DNA from: Sphingomonas sp. ERG5
Lineage (GTDB): Bacteria > Pseudomonadota > Alphaproteobacteria > Sphingomonadales > Sphingomonadaceae
Assembly: GCF_000803065.1 (NCBI RefSeq)
Contig: NZ_JSXI01000063.1
Location: 186,001 to 250,000, forward strand
Length of the DNA stretch: 64,000 nt
Direction of reading: 5' to 3'
Shown one piece after another: positions 16,593-25,400 of this stretch. Made by a program: the position numbers and the translations under genes. The notes under the pieces are model-generated. The model did no database searches and was not told the origin of the DNA. It saw nothing but the letters and a program-made list of their open reading frames with translations. Every line of letters begins with the position of its first letter. The stretch's first letter is position 1.

Positions 16593-16871
16593 TCAGCAGG
16601 GATGGCCGTTGCAGGTCACGTAACCGCCCGCGGGCAGCGGAATGAAATTCGGCTCTTGCCCCTCCGCGCCCTCGGCACACGCATGATATTGTTCGGAGTA
16701 GCAGGCGCCTTCCGAACTATAGCCGTCGCGCGCATAGAATTCCGCGCAATAGTTCCGTGCATCGGCCAGGCAAATGGTCGGCTCCTGCACTCTTTGCGCC
16801 AAGGCGGCGCCGGCGGAGAGCTGATACAATATCGCCGCCAGAATGGCTGCGCGTGTTCCGAGACCCTTCAT
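16593..16871 (-). CDS. Small secreted cysteine-rich protein
   Basis: 92 aa. The start at 16871 follows ACAGGAGAAAATC, a good ribosome site. The signal peptide (LGTRAAILAAILYQLSAG, cut after ALA) is followed by a short mature domain with six Cys (TICLADARNYCAEF, GACYSEQYHACAEG, YVTCNGHPC). The sequence ends on a Cys. The even Cys number suggests three disulfides. No family was recognised. Confidence 0.65.
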   Translation of the reverse strand: MKGLGTRAAILAAILYQLSAGAALAQRVQEPTICLADARNYCAEFYARDGYSSEGACYSEQYHACAEGAEGQEPNFIPLPAGGYVTCNGHPC

Positions 16872-17027
16872 GATTTTCTCCTGTCGAGACCAAATGCCGG
16901 GGTACCAGAATTGCGGTTTTATGGTGATACTGCAACGACATAAGCCTCCACTTTGGCTCTTGTCCGACCCCGTACCGGGCGACAGGAAGCTCGCGAAACG
17001 CGGCAGGCCGTCGCGACCTTCGGCCCG

Positions 17028-17096
17028 TTCCGGGAACGCCGGATTGTCGCCGCGCTCCATCAGTTTAGGGGTCAAGCAAGCTGTCGCCGCAATTTC
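17028..17096. repeat. Dispersed intergenic repeat, copy A
   Basis: From TTCCGGGAACGCCGGATTG to GCTGTCGCCGCAATTTC. It matches copy B at 19781-19848 over its whole length at roughly three bases in four. It also matches the last 28 bases of the partial copy C at 17646-17673. It lies directly behind the gene ending at 17127. Confidence 0.65.
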
Positions 17097-17126
17097 AGAA
17101 TGGTCGAACGAAACGGGCAACGGGCG

Positions 17127-17534
17127 TCAAATGGTGAAGCCGATATAGGCGATAAGACCTTCGATCGATTCCGGCAGCACGCCCGCTCTTTCCGCCTCGC
17201 CGATATGAACGCGCCGCCATCGCTTGCCGGAACGATGAAGGCGAGCGGCAAGGACCGCCTCGGCATTGTGCCGCAGGCAAGCGGTGATCAGCTCCTGACC
17301 CCGATCATCAGGCTCGCGGCGGTCGACCGTCACATTGCCATGCTCGTCGGCGACCATGACAAGCCTCTCACCCGATGCGGAGAATACAGGCATCTCCAGC
17401 TCATCCGCCCAATGCTCGAGATAGGATCGCGCATCATCGACGTTACGGAAGATCAACACGCCGCCGGGTCGCTCTATGTCGGGAGCGTCATTCACGATGA
17501 CGACATCGGCAAGCCAGGTTCGAACGGACATCAT
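17127..17534 (-). CDS. Small cytoplasmic protein of unknown function
   Basis: 135 aa, no signal peptide, acidic. Visible parts: WLADVVIVNDAPDIERPGG, LIFRNVDDARSYLEHWADEL, FSASGERLVMVADEHGNVTV, and a helical C-terminal half ending in GLIAYIGFTI. The segment DDARSYLEHWADE followed by a short SASGERL strand recalls small proteins I associate with toxin-immunity loci, but that is a weak impression. Two ATGs are adjacent at the start. No weak or strong operon partner was seen. Confidence 0.6.
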   Translation of the reverse strand: MMSVRTWLADVVIVNDAPDIERPGGVLIFRNVDDARSYLEHWADELEMPVFSASGERLVMVADEHGNVTVDRREPDDRGQELITACLRHNAEAVLAARLHRSGKRWRRVHIGEAERAGVLPESIEGLIAYIGFTI

Positions 17535-17645
17535 GTCTCGTAGCAGCTCAGGGGGCGTTCGCGAATGCCGTCATGGTCAAGGGCGGTGGATCAGGTGGAC
17601 GGGGCGTGCCGATCGATGACCAGGCGTTCGCCGCCATGGCAAACC

Positions 17646-17673
17646 CGGGGTCAAGGAAACCGTCGCCGCAACT
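17646..17673. repeat. Dispersed intergenic repeat, partial copy C
   Basis: CGGGGTCAAGGAAACCGTCG and the following CCGCAACTC match the end of copy A (17028-17096). The element abuts the stop of the adhesin-E-like gene. A third position directly behind a minus-strand gene suggests these repeats are 3'-end elements. Confidence 0.5.
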
Positions 17674-18159
17674 CTAGCGCGGTGGCGCTTCACTGGATTG
17701 CGCGGAAGTCTCGCCGGCATCCTTTTTCACGGGCTGTTGCTTCATGACCGCCCGCCAATCCTGCTCGGACTGCTTGCGGCCGAGACGCGGCCATTCATCC
17801 CGTGGACCGCAGGCGAAATTGGTCAATGCCTTGCCGGTCGCGCCGTCATCGGCCTTTTCCCATTTGTCGCGACCGGGCGACATCGTATCGTTCGTTGCCT
17901 TGAAGTCTGAATCATAGGTGACCCGAACCTGGCGGGCGGCACAGTTGAATTCGACATGCAGCTCCGCGAAGCGCCGCTCAGCAAGCGGACCAGCCATATA
18001 ATAGACCGCGGTGGTCAAATCGCCCGCCTTGCCGAGTTGATCGCCGTCGAAAAGGATGGTGAGCCCCTCGTCGGACGGAGCGCGCCAGAGATCGGCGGCA
18101 ACGGCCTGGGTGGCAGTGAGCGACAGCGTGAGTGCCGTGGCGATCTTCAGGAATGTCAC
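17674..18159 (-). CDS. Secreted surface-adhesin-E-like protein
   Basis: 161 aa. GTG start with GGAAAGG upstream, then a signal peptide (MTFLKIATALTLSLTATQAV, cut after AVA-A). The mature part has the pattern of the short adhesin-E-like domain: AELHVEFNCAARQVRVTY, then W in RDKWEKADD, and TNFACGPRDEW, with two Cys that may pair. The C-terminal tail is charged and probably disordered. The function of bacterial members is not known. They are exported to the periplasm or surface. Confidence 0.65.
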   Translation of the reverse strand: MTFLKIATALTLSLTATQAVAADLWRAPSDEGLTILFDGDQLGKAGDLTTAVYYMAGPLAERRFAELHVEFNCAARQVRVTYDSDFKATNDTMSPGRDKWEKADDGATGKALTNFACGPRDEWPRLGRKQSEQDWRAVMKQQPVKKDAGETSAQSSEAPPR

Positions 18160-18322
18160 GGCGTTACCTTTCCGCGGGGTGCAGGGCGCAACCGGTTCTA
18201 CGATCAGTGGATTATGTGGAAAACCCGGGCTTTGTCATCCTTCAATGCCGGGCTGCCTCTAAAACGGCCTTGGCGCGTGAAATGGCTCATCAGCCATCAT
18301 GCTGTATAATTAAGGGATTATT

Positions 18323-18362
18323 GCACGTGTCACTGTAATCCTGCACGTGTCACCGTAATCCT
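18323..18362. repeat. Tandem 20-bp repeat (TGTCACYGTAATCC sites)
   Basis: Two adjacent 20-bp units, GCACGTGTCACTGTAATCCT (18323-18342) and the same with C for T at position 12 (18343-18362). Related sites lie on the other side of the next two genes at 19734-19747 and 19834-19847, and an inverted one at 19868-19881. Together they look like the ends of a mobile or decayed element flanking 18369-19661. Confidence 0.6.
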
Positions 18363-18368
18363 GTGACC

Positions 18369-19028
18369 TTATGCCGACTCTGACCCGGCCCCTGGCAACA
18401 ATCCCTCTCGCCATCGGCGCTTCTCGATCGTGCGGACGTTCGCTTCATCCTTCAGGGTGGGAAGATAGCGAGCAAGAAGGCTTAGCTCAGTGTCATCCTC
18501 CGCTCCCTCGAACACGCGCGGATAGATCGCATTGCCATAATTGCGCACGCACTTTTGCGGCGTATCGTCGAGGATCAGGACGCGTTGCAGCGGCCAGCGC
18601 TTCTTCACCTTGGCAAGCGGCTTGACGTAGTGAAGATGATCCCAGGGATCGAGCATATAGCCATCATCATAGGGAGACACGCGGCGCAGCGTCGCCTTGC
18701 TCCGGCCCCAGACGAAATGCAGCGCCGCCGGGTCGGGGAAAATCCGATCCACCACCGCCCTGACATAGTCGTCCGACGCCGATGACCAGACGGCAAGGTC
18801 GAAGTGGCGCGCGCACTCGGCCAGGAAGGCATCGAGATGAGGCCGGCGGTAGACGTGATAGCCATAGACCGAGAAGTCAGCCGGTCGGTCCAGCGGTTTC
18901 TCGGTCGCATAGATCAGCGTCTCGTCCAGATCGAGGATCAGGAGCAGCTTTGAGGATTGTGCTGGCGATAACGGCATGGGCTGACGGATTAGCGTAACGC
19001 CGTGGTGCTTGTCTTCATGGACCGACAT
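18369..19028 (-). CDS. FCP1-like (NLI/SCP) HAD phosphatase
   Basis: 219 aa. The HAD aspartate motif is LLILDLDETLIYAT (DxDxT). The FCP1-homology region continues with YRRPHLDAFLAECARHFDLA, VWSSASDDYVRAVVDRIFPD, and the late acidic motif RVLILDDTPQKCVRNYGNAI. The family is best known as eukaryotic phosphatases of the RNA polymerase II tail. Bacterial members are scattered and their substrates are unknown. The protein is cytoplasmic. The gene lies between repeat sites at 18323-18362 and 19734-19881, divergent from a DUF4262 gene. The start at 19028 is plausible. An internal ATG (MPLSPAQ) could also serve. Confidence 0.8.
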   Translation of the reverse strand: MSVHEDKHHGVTLIRQPMPLSPAQSSKLLLILDLDETLIYATEKPLDRPADFSVYGYHVYRRPHLDAFLAECARHFDLAVWSSASDDYVRAVVDRIFPDPAALHFVWGRSKATLRRVSPYDDGYMLDPWDHLHYVKPLAKVKKRWPLQRVLILDDTPQKCVRNYGNAIYPRVFEGAEDDTELSLLARYLPTLKDEANVRTIEKRRWREGLLPGAGSESA

Positions 19029-19157
19029 TATGCGGCTCGATCAGCCTCATCGTGATGCGCAGCGGATTGCGGTATTCGGCGAGCCGCGACCGTCATCCCG
19101 CGACCGGCCCAATCGCGATCTTTTGACGCACAGTATCGCCTCGGGCAGACCGGCGTC

Positions 19158-19661
19158 ATGCGAACCGCTCTCGATGCCCCGCCCGATATGCTTGACGCCG
19201 GCGAGGCCAACTTTGTCGACAAGGTACGAGACTATGGCTGGTTCGCCACGCACGTCACCGCGGAAGAGGGGCATCCGGGCTTCGCATATACGACCGGCTT
19301 CTGGTTGACATTGCAGGTGCCGGAAGTGATCGTGTTTTCGCTCAAGAGCGATATCGCGCACGACGTGCTGTGGGACATGTTCCGGGACGCGAAGGCCGGT
19401 GCCCGACGGCCAATGGGCACCTCGGTGCCGGATATTTTCGGCAACACGGACGCTTATCTGTTTCCAATCGCCAAAGCGCATTACCCGGATCATCTCGGCT
19501 GGAGCCGCTGGTTTTACGGCGGTGACGACTTTCCGTGCGTCCAGCTGGTCTGGCCGGATCGAGCCGCCCTGTTCCCCTGGCAACCGGGCTTTGATGCTCG
19601 CTTCAGCGCGGATCAGCCTGATTTGTCGGAGAAGGGGTGGGTGTCTTCGTTGAGTCAGTGA
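19158..19661 (+). CDS. DUF4262 domain protein
   Basis: 167 aa. The family pattern is visible as KVRDYGWFATHVTAEEGHPG, FAYTTGFWLTLQVPEVIVFS, and later WFYGGDDFPCVQLVWPD followed by LFPWQPGFD. The function of DUF4262 is unknown. Proteins of this type are cytoplasmic, and the HPGFAYTTG segment is the core of the family. It is divergent from the FCP1-like phosphatase and enclosed by the same repeat sites. Confidence 0.8.
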   Translation: MRTALDAPPDMLDAGEANFVDKVRDYGWFATHVTAEEGHPGFAYTTGFWLTLQVPEVIVFSLKSDIAHDVLWDMFRDAKAGARRPMGTSVPDIFGNTDAYLFPIAKAHYPDHLGWSRWFYGGDDFPCVQLVWPDRAALFPWQPGFDARFSADQPDLSEKGWVSSLSQ

Positions 19662-20016
19662 TCTTGGGGCTGTTTCTGAAGTGCGCATTCTGTGCGTGAC
19701 GATGGGAGATTGGCTTTGGAGAGTTGAGTAAACTGTCACCGTAATTCAAAGGGTTGTCGATGATGTGGGGTTGGCGGCTGTTCGCGAACGCCGGATCGTC
19801 ACCGCGCCCCACTGGTTTGGGGGTTAAGTAAGCTGTCATCGTAATCCTTGACGTAAAAACTGACACGGGAATTACGGTAACGTCGTATAATGCCCAAGAT
19901 GGATGCATCTCTAGTTGTCGCCCCCTGTCCTTAGCGTCAGCTTGACTGTGGGGAAAAAGGTAATCTGACCACGGGTGGGGACCCGAAGGCTAGAATACCT
20001 TTCAGAGGGGAGCCTC
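19662..20016. other. 355-bp gap with repeats, no gene
   Basis: Contains the right-hand TGTCACCGTAAT-type sites at 19734-19747 and 19834-19847 (exactly 100 bases apart, same orientation), an inverted one at 19868-19881 (GGAATTACGGTAAC), and dispersed repeat copy B at 19781-19848. No credible open frame. The promoter of the following lipoprotein gene should lie near 19930-20000. Confidence 0.5.
19781..19848. repeat. Dispersed intergenic repeat, copy B
   Basis: Runs from TTCGCGAACGCCGGATCGTC to AGCTGTCATCGTAATCC. It aligns along its length with copy A (17028-17096), including the conserved GGGGT(C/T)AAG(C/T)AAGCTGTC core. Its right end coincides with one of the TGTCA(C/T)CGTAAT sites, so the two repeat types share a core. 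Confidence 0.6.
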
Positions 20017-20925
20017 ATGAAACTATTACCGATACTCGGATTGCTATCGCTTTCCGGCTGCATGACAGCGCCGCTCGATGAGCCGTCCAGTGCGGGCGAA
20101 ATCAGGGCTCAATACTCCTACATTCCGCTGGATCCTCTTCCCGTCATCGTCCGGAATGCAAAGGGATGCCCGGCGAAGCCTGCGAACACGTCGATTCTAG
20201 ATGCGCTGCCAGACAACGCTGTACGGATCGCCATCAAGACGATCAGCGGCAAAGCTGGGACAACCCTCGGGCCAGTGGTGCTGGGGACCAGTGGCAATCG
20301 CTATCAGGTGACTCTGGACTATATCAACGCCGACACGACGAATATTCGGTTTCTAATCGGCAAGGAAGTGCCGATCGATGACAAGACCACCCGCATCGAG
20401 CCTATAGAAGGCAAGCTGGCGCCAACGGACCGGCTTCGAGTGCAGCGGTTGCCCGAGGACGAGTCGCGATTTAGTTCGCAGACGGATGTCATTATTCCAG
20501 TCTATGTCGGTGTCGGGCTCCGACTGACGGCCACGGTCGATGTCCTTAAGGGAAATGTCAATCTGTCGAGCCTGGGCGCAATTGCCGCAAGCGTCGAGGG
20601 CGAACGCGCGGCGGGTTCGCTTGTGGTTCAAACTCTTGGAATTAACGGCAAGCAGGTTGCGGCGAGCATTCCGTTACCCAGCGAGTTGAACGCCACCACC
20701 ATTCAGAATGCGATCCAGAGCCTGGGTTCGATCAAAGCGATCATGTATGATGTACAGAATACACGGGTCGTGCCGCGCGTCGTCGGTATATATAACCCAC
20801 TCCCCACGGACGACCCGAGGATCATTAACGCCATCGTGTCGCAGCTAGCCGCTTCGCATATTCCATGGTCCCCACCGTGCGGGGGGCTGGGAACGACATC
20901 CAATCAGAACGGGGTCGTGGATTGA
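20017..20925 (+). CDS. Lipoprotein of unknown function
   Basis: 302 aa. A ribosome site (AGAGGGGAG) precedes the ATG at 20017. Signal peptide MKLLPILGLLSLSGC with lipobox LSGC (Cys15). The mature protein appears beta-rich (AVRIAIKTISGKAGTTLGP, RYQVTLDYINADTTNIRFLI, DVIIPVYVGVGLRLTATVDV) and is Thr/Asn rich. Base composition is lower in GC than the flanking chromosome. No family was recognised. It lies just upstream of the PLD-type nuclease gene, but the 66-bp gap and different cell location do not prove a link. Confidence 0.65.
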   Translation: MKLLPILGLLSLSGCMTAPLDEPSSAGEIRAQYSYIPLDPLPVIVRNAKGCPAKPANTSILDALPDNAVRIAIKTISGKAGTTLGPVVLGTSGNRYQVTLDYINADTTNIRFLIGKEVPIDDKTTRIEPIEGKLAPTDRLRVQRLPEDESRFSSQTDVIIPVYVGVGLRLTATVDVLKGNVNLSSLGAIAASVEGERAAGSLVVQTLGINGKQVAASIPLPSELNATTIQNAIQSLGSIKAIMYDVQNTRVVPRVVGIYNPLPTDDPRIINAIVSQLAASHIPWSPPCGGLGTTSNQNGVVD

Positions 20926-20991
20926 AGTGGATGCATTGCTAGCGTATTCAATTGACATCGTTGTTCTGCTTTAAACCTCAAAGGTCGTCAG

Positions 20992-22206
20992 ATGAACGTT
21001 GAGCTATTAAATTCCAAAAGCACCGCCCATGTTTTAAAACACCTCATTTCAAAATATGATGAGATTCATATTGCTGTGGCATGGGGCTATAATGGCGATT
21101 TGTCAGATCATCTTTTAATCAATAGTCACAAATTCTCGTCAGTTACCTTTGGACTGAACGGGTTTGCGACATCACCTGATTTAGTGGATCGCTTGATCAA
21201 TGTGAAAGGTGCCTACATTGCCAAAGCAAAGCCCGGCATTTTTCACCCAAAAATATACTATTTTCAGTCAGATGAGGCAGCAGAAGCTGTTATTGGTAGC
21301 GCCAATTTTACAAAAGGCGGCCTGGATCGGAATCTTGAGGCATGTGTTCACTTAGCTGGCGCGGCGAATGACAAGATTTTCCGGCAGCTTCGTGATGAAT
21401 TGACTGGCTACGAGGTTTTACGCCGATCGGTAACGAAGCCTTTGGCCGAAAGCTATCGCCAGCAGTTTGACGTAGCTGCTGCCAAGCGCGGCCCTCGCGA
21501 CCCGGTGCTGCCGGACGACAAAGCTGAGTGGAAAAGCATAAGCTCGACACTGGCGACCATGAGTTGGAACACTTTCGCCAGCCAAGCTCGCCTGGATCCG
21601 CATCATAATTTCAAAAAGCGAATGAAGCTTCTCCGCGAGATCCAAGGACTGTTCGCGAACGCGAGTTCGTTCGAAGATATGTCTGTCGCCGAATGGAAGG
21701 GCGTTGCGGGCGTCCTCGGCAAGCGGGAGCGTCAGGATGCCGAGCTTGATCACCATGATTGGGGATGGTTTGGATCAATGGGAGGGAACGGAGATTTTGC
21801 TAGTCGCGTAGGGTCACGGGATGGCCGGCTGTCTGCCGCCGTAGACGCCATACCGCGCAAAGATCCGGTTACACGGGATCATTTCCAGGAATATTGTGAT
21901 AAGTTCGAACTAACCTTTGCTGACGCTGACCACAAAGGCGACTATGCAACAGCCACTCGCCTTTTAGCGATGAAGAGGCCCGACACCTTTGTTTGCGTCA
22001 ATGGAAAAAACAAGGCCACTTTAGCAAAGGCGCTAGGCTTCGCCCCCAGCATGCTGAAGCTCAAAAACTATTGGGACCGAGTCATCGAACCCATCCGCAT
22101 TTCACCTTGGTACAACGCGCCGCGCCCTTCAGGACGCAATCAGGAATTGTGGGACTACCGAGTCGCGATGCTTGATACAATCTACTACGACCAGAACGCC
22201 AAATAG
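20992..22206 (+). CDS. PLD-like nuclease domain protein
   Basis: 404 aa, cytoplasmic. The N-terminal 170 residues form a phospholipase-D-type domain: DEIHIAVAWGYNGDLSDHLL, then GIFHPKIYYFQSDEAAEAVI, followed by GSANFTKGGLDRNLEACVHL. HPK with the downstream GSANFTxGG is the single HKD-type catalytic half-site seen in dimeric PLD nucleases such as BfiI-type restriction enzymes and DNA-repair helicase-associated nucleases. The C-terminal half (DKFELTFADADHKGDYATA, TFVCVNGKNKATLAKALGF, YWDRVIEPIRISPWY) may bind DNA. Its start is AT-rich. A role in defence or DNA processing is an inference. No methyltransferase or helicase is adjacent. Confidence 0.75.
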   Translation: MNVELLNSKSTAHVLKHLISKYDEIHIAVAWGYNGDLSDHLLINSHKFSSVTFGLNGFATSPDLVDRLINVKGAYIAKAKPGIFHPKIYYFQSDEAAEAVIGSANFTKGGLDRNLEACVHLAGAANDKIFRQLRDELTGYEVLRRSVTKPLAESYRQQFDVAAAKRGPRDPVLPDDKAEWKSISSTLATMSWNTFASQARLDPHHNFKKRMKLLREIQGLFANASSFEDMSVAEWKGVAGVLGKRERQDAELDHHDWGWFGSMGGNGDFASRVGSRDGRLSAAVDAIPRKDPVTRDHFQEYCDKFELTFADADHKGDYATATRLLAMKRPDTFVCVNGKNKATLAKALGFAPSMLKLKNYWDRVIEPIRISPWYNAPRPSGRNQELWDYRVAMLDTIYYDQNAK

Positions 22207-22211
22207 GCGAA

Positions 22212-22445
22212 TTACCGCGGATACCAACCTAAAGCGTTTCTCCGTGGCTTCGGAATACCCTTACTAGCTAGGTGCCTCTCTAAAGCAGCTTCATAGTGGG
22301 GAGCAAAACCATCCCAGTTCATCGAATAACATGGATGACAGAGCCACAACTGATAGTGCGCGAGCTGATGTCCCTCGTAAACATGCGGTCCCATCTGGTA
22401 TGGCCTGCCGCAGAGCTCGCAATCAAACATGATCTTTGTGCTCAT
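22212..22445 (-). CDS. Small zinc-ribbon-like protein
   Basis: 77 aa. Start at 22445 with GAGGG upstream. Two CxxC pairs (DCELCGRPYQ and WLCHPCYSMNWDG) suggest one zinc site. His residues between them (HVYEGHQLAHYQLW) are numerous. The C-terminus is basic (PKPRRNALGWYPR). It is convergent with the PLD-like gene (6 bp between stops) and sits just behind uvrA. No family was recognised. Confidence 0.6.
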   Translation of the reverse strand: MSTKIMFDCELCGRPYQMGPHVYEGHQLAHYQLWLCHPCYSMNWDGFAPHYEAALERHLASKGIPKPRRNALGWYPR

Positions 22446-22458
22446 TTTGCCCTCGCTT

Positions 22459-25400
22459 CTACTCCGCCGCCACCGTCTCCACACGCCCCCTGCCCTTCGC
22501 CAACAACGGCGCCAGATACTGCCCGGTAAATGACCCCTTCGCCTTGGCCACCTGCTCCGGCGTCCCCTCGGCAACGATCTCGCCGCCCTTGACCCCGCCT
22601 TCGGGCCCAAGGTCGAGTACCCAGTCGGCGGTCTTGATCACGTCGAGGTTGTGCTCGATCACCACCACCGTATTCCCCTGCTCGACCAGTTGGTGCAGCA
22701 CTTCGAGCAGCTTGCGCACGTCCTCGAAATGCAGGCCGGTGGTGGGTTCGTCCAGAATGTAGAGCGTCTGGCCGGTCGCGCGGCGTGAGAGTTCCTTGGC
22801 GAGCTTGACGCGCTGCGCCTCGCCGCCGGACAGAGTCGTCGCCTGCTGGCCGACCTTGACGTAACCGAGGCCGACCTCCGCCAGCATTGCCATCTTGTCA
22901 CGGATCGGCGGGACCGCCTTGAAGAATTCGACCGCGTCCTCGACCGTCATGTCGAGCACATCGGCGATTGAGCGACCCTTGAACTTCACCTCCAGCGTTT
23001 CGCGATTGTAGCGCGCGCCGTGGCACACGTCGCAGGTGACATAGACGTCGGGCAGGAAGTGCATCTCGATCTTGAGCAGGCCATCGCCCTGGCACGCCTC
23101 GCAGCGGCCACCCTTGACGTTGAAGCTGAAGCGGCCGGGTTTGTAGCCGCGCGCCGCGCTTTCGGGCAGGCCGGCGAACCAGTCGCGGATCTGGGTGAAG
23201 GCGCCGGTATAGGTTGCCGGGTTGGAGCGCGGGGTGCGGCCGATCGGCGACTGATCGATGTCGATCACCTTGTCGAGATATTGCAGGCCAGTGACCTTGT
23301 CATGCTTGCCCGCCAGCACGCGCGCACCGTTGAGCGTGCGCGCGGCGGAGGCATAGAGCGTGTCGATGGTGAAGCTCGACTTGCCCGAGCCCGATACGCC
23401 GGTGATGCACGTGAAGGTGCCGAGCGGGATGCTCGCGGTGACGCCGCGCAGATTATTGGCGGTGGCGTTGTGCACGGTCAGCTTCTTGCCATTGCCCTTG
23501 CGGCGCTTGGCCGGCACCGGCACTTCGCGCGTGCCGTTGAGATAATCGGCGGTGATGCTGCCTTTAGTCGCGAGCACTTCGGCGAGCGAGCCCTGTGCGA
23601 CGACTGCGCCGCCATGCACGCCGGCGCCGGGGCCCATGTCGATGACATAATCGGCGGTGCGGATCGCGTCCTCGTCATGTTCGACCACCAGCACGGTGTT
23701 GCCGAGATCGCGCAGGCGGCGCAGCGTCTTGAGCAGCATGTCGTTATCGCGTTGGTGCAGGCCGATGCTGGGCTCATCGAGCACATAGAGCACGCCGGAC
23801 AGGCCCGAGCCGATCTGCGACGCGAGGCGGATGCGCTGGCTTTCGCCGCCCGACAAAGTGCCGCTGGTGCGGTCGAGGTTGAGATAATCGAGCCCGACAT
23901 TGTTGAGGAAGCCGAGCCGTTCGAGGATTTCCTTCAGGATGCGCTCGGCGATCGCGCGCTGCTGATCAGTCAGGTCGGCGGGGACATTTTCGAACCAGGC
24001 GAGCGCATCGACCACCGACAGGCGGGTGACGCTGGAAATGTCGCGCATGCCGATCTTGACCGCCAACGCCTCGGGCTTGAGGCGCGCGCCGTGGCACACT
24101 TCGCAGGCGGCGCTGCTTTGATATTTGGACAATTCCTCGCGCATCCATGCGCTCTCGGTCTGGAGCAGGCGGCGGTTGAGATTGCCGATCACGCCCTCGA
24201 ACGGCTTTTTCACGTCGTACGACTTGCGGCCGTCGACAAAGGTCAGGGTGACCGGCTTGCCGCCGGTGCCGTGGAGGATGATCAGCTTCACTTCGCCGGG
24301 CAGATCCTCCCATGGCGTTTCGAGGCTGAAGCCGAATTCGCGCGCCAGACTGCCCAGCACCTGCATGTAATAGGGCGAGGGCGGGTTGGACTTGGCCCAG
24401 GGCACGATCGCGCCCTTCTTGAGCGACAGAGCGTGGTTGGGGACGACGAGATCCTCGTCGAACAGCATCTTCTCGCCCAGGCCATCACAGGCCGGGCACG
24501 CGCCCTGCGGCGCGTTGAAGGAGAAGAGCCGCGGTTCGATCTCGGCGATGGTGAAGCCGCTGACCGGGCAAGCGAATTTCTCGCTGAACACGATGCGGTT
24601 GGCGGGAACGCCGGCGCCTTTCATGGCGCCGCCGTCGAGAGTGGCGACAGCCCCCTCCCCCGTTCGTGCTGAGCTTGTCGAAGCACCGCTCTTCTTTTTA
24701 CCGGCGGCAGTGGAAGAGGTGGACGGCCCTTCGACAAGCTCAGGGCGAACGGAAGTTTCGGCAATGAACTTCTGGGGAGCTTCCCGAACCCGATCAGAAG
24801 CGCCCCGGTTCGACGAGAGCTCCGCGACCGTGGTGTCGACCAGGTCGACATAGGCCAGGCCCTCCGCCAGCTTGAGTGCGGATTCGAAGCTTTCCGCGAG
24901 GCGCGTGGCAATGCCGTCGCCCATCACCAGGCGGTCGACCACGACCTCGATGTCATGCTTGTATTTCTTGTCGAGCGCGGGCGCTTCGTCGATCTCGTAA
25001 ATCTCGCCGTCGATGCGCACGCGGGTGAAGCCGGCTTTCTGCCACTCGGCCAGTTCCTTGCGATATTCGCCCTTGCGGCCCCGCACCACCGGCGCGAGCA
25101 GATAGAGCCGCGTCCCCTCCGGCAAAGTCATCACGCGATCGACCATCTGGCTGACGGTCTGCGCGGCGATCGGCAGGCCGGTGGCGGGCGAATAGGGAAT
25201 GCCGACGCGCGCCCAGAGCAGGCGCATATAGTCGTAGATCTCGGTCACGGTCGCGACGGTCGAGCGCGGGTTGCGGCTGGTGGTCTTCTGCTCGATCGAG
25301 ATCGCCGGCGACAGGCCCTCGATATGATCGACATCGGGCTTCTGCATCAGTTCGAGGAACTGGCGGGCATAGGCGCTGAGCGACTCGACGTAGCGGCGCT

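Noticed and set aside
23020..24672. Long plus-strand open frame opposite uvrA
   Set aside because: Shadow of uvrA codon bias. No recognisable domain or ribosome site.
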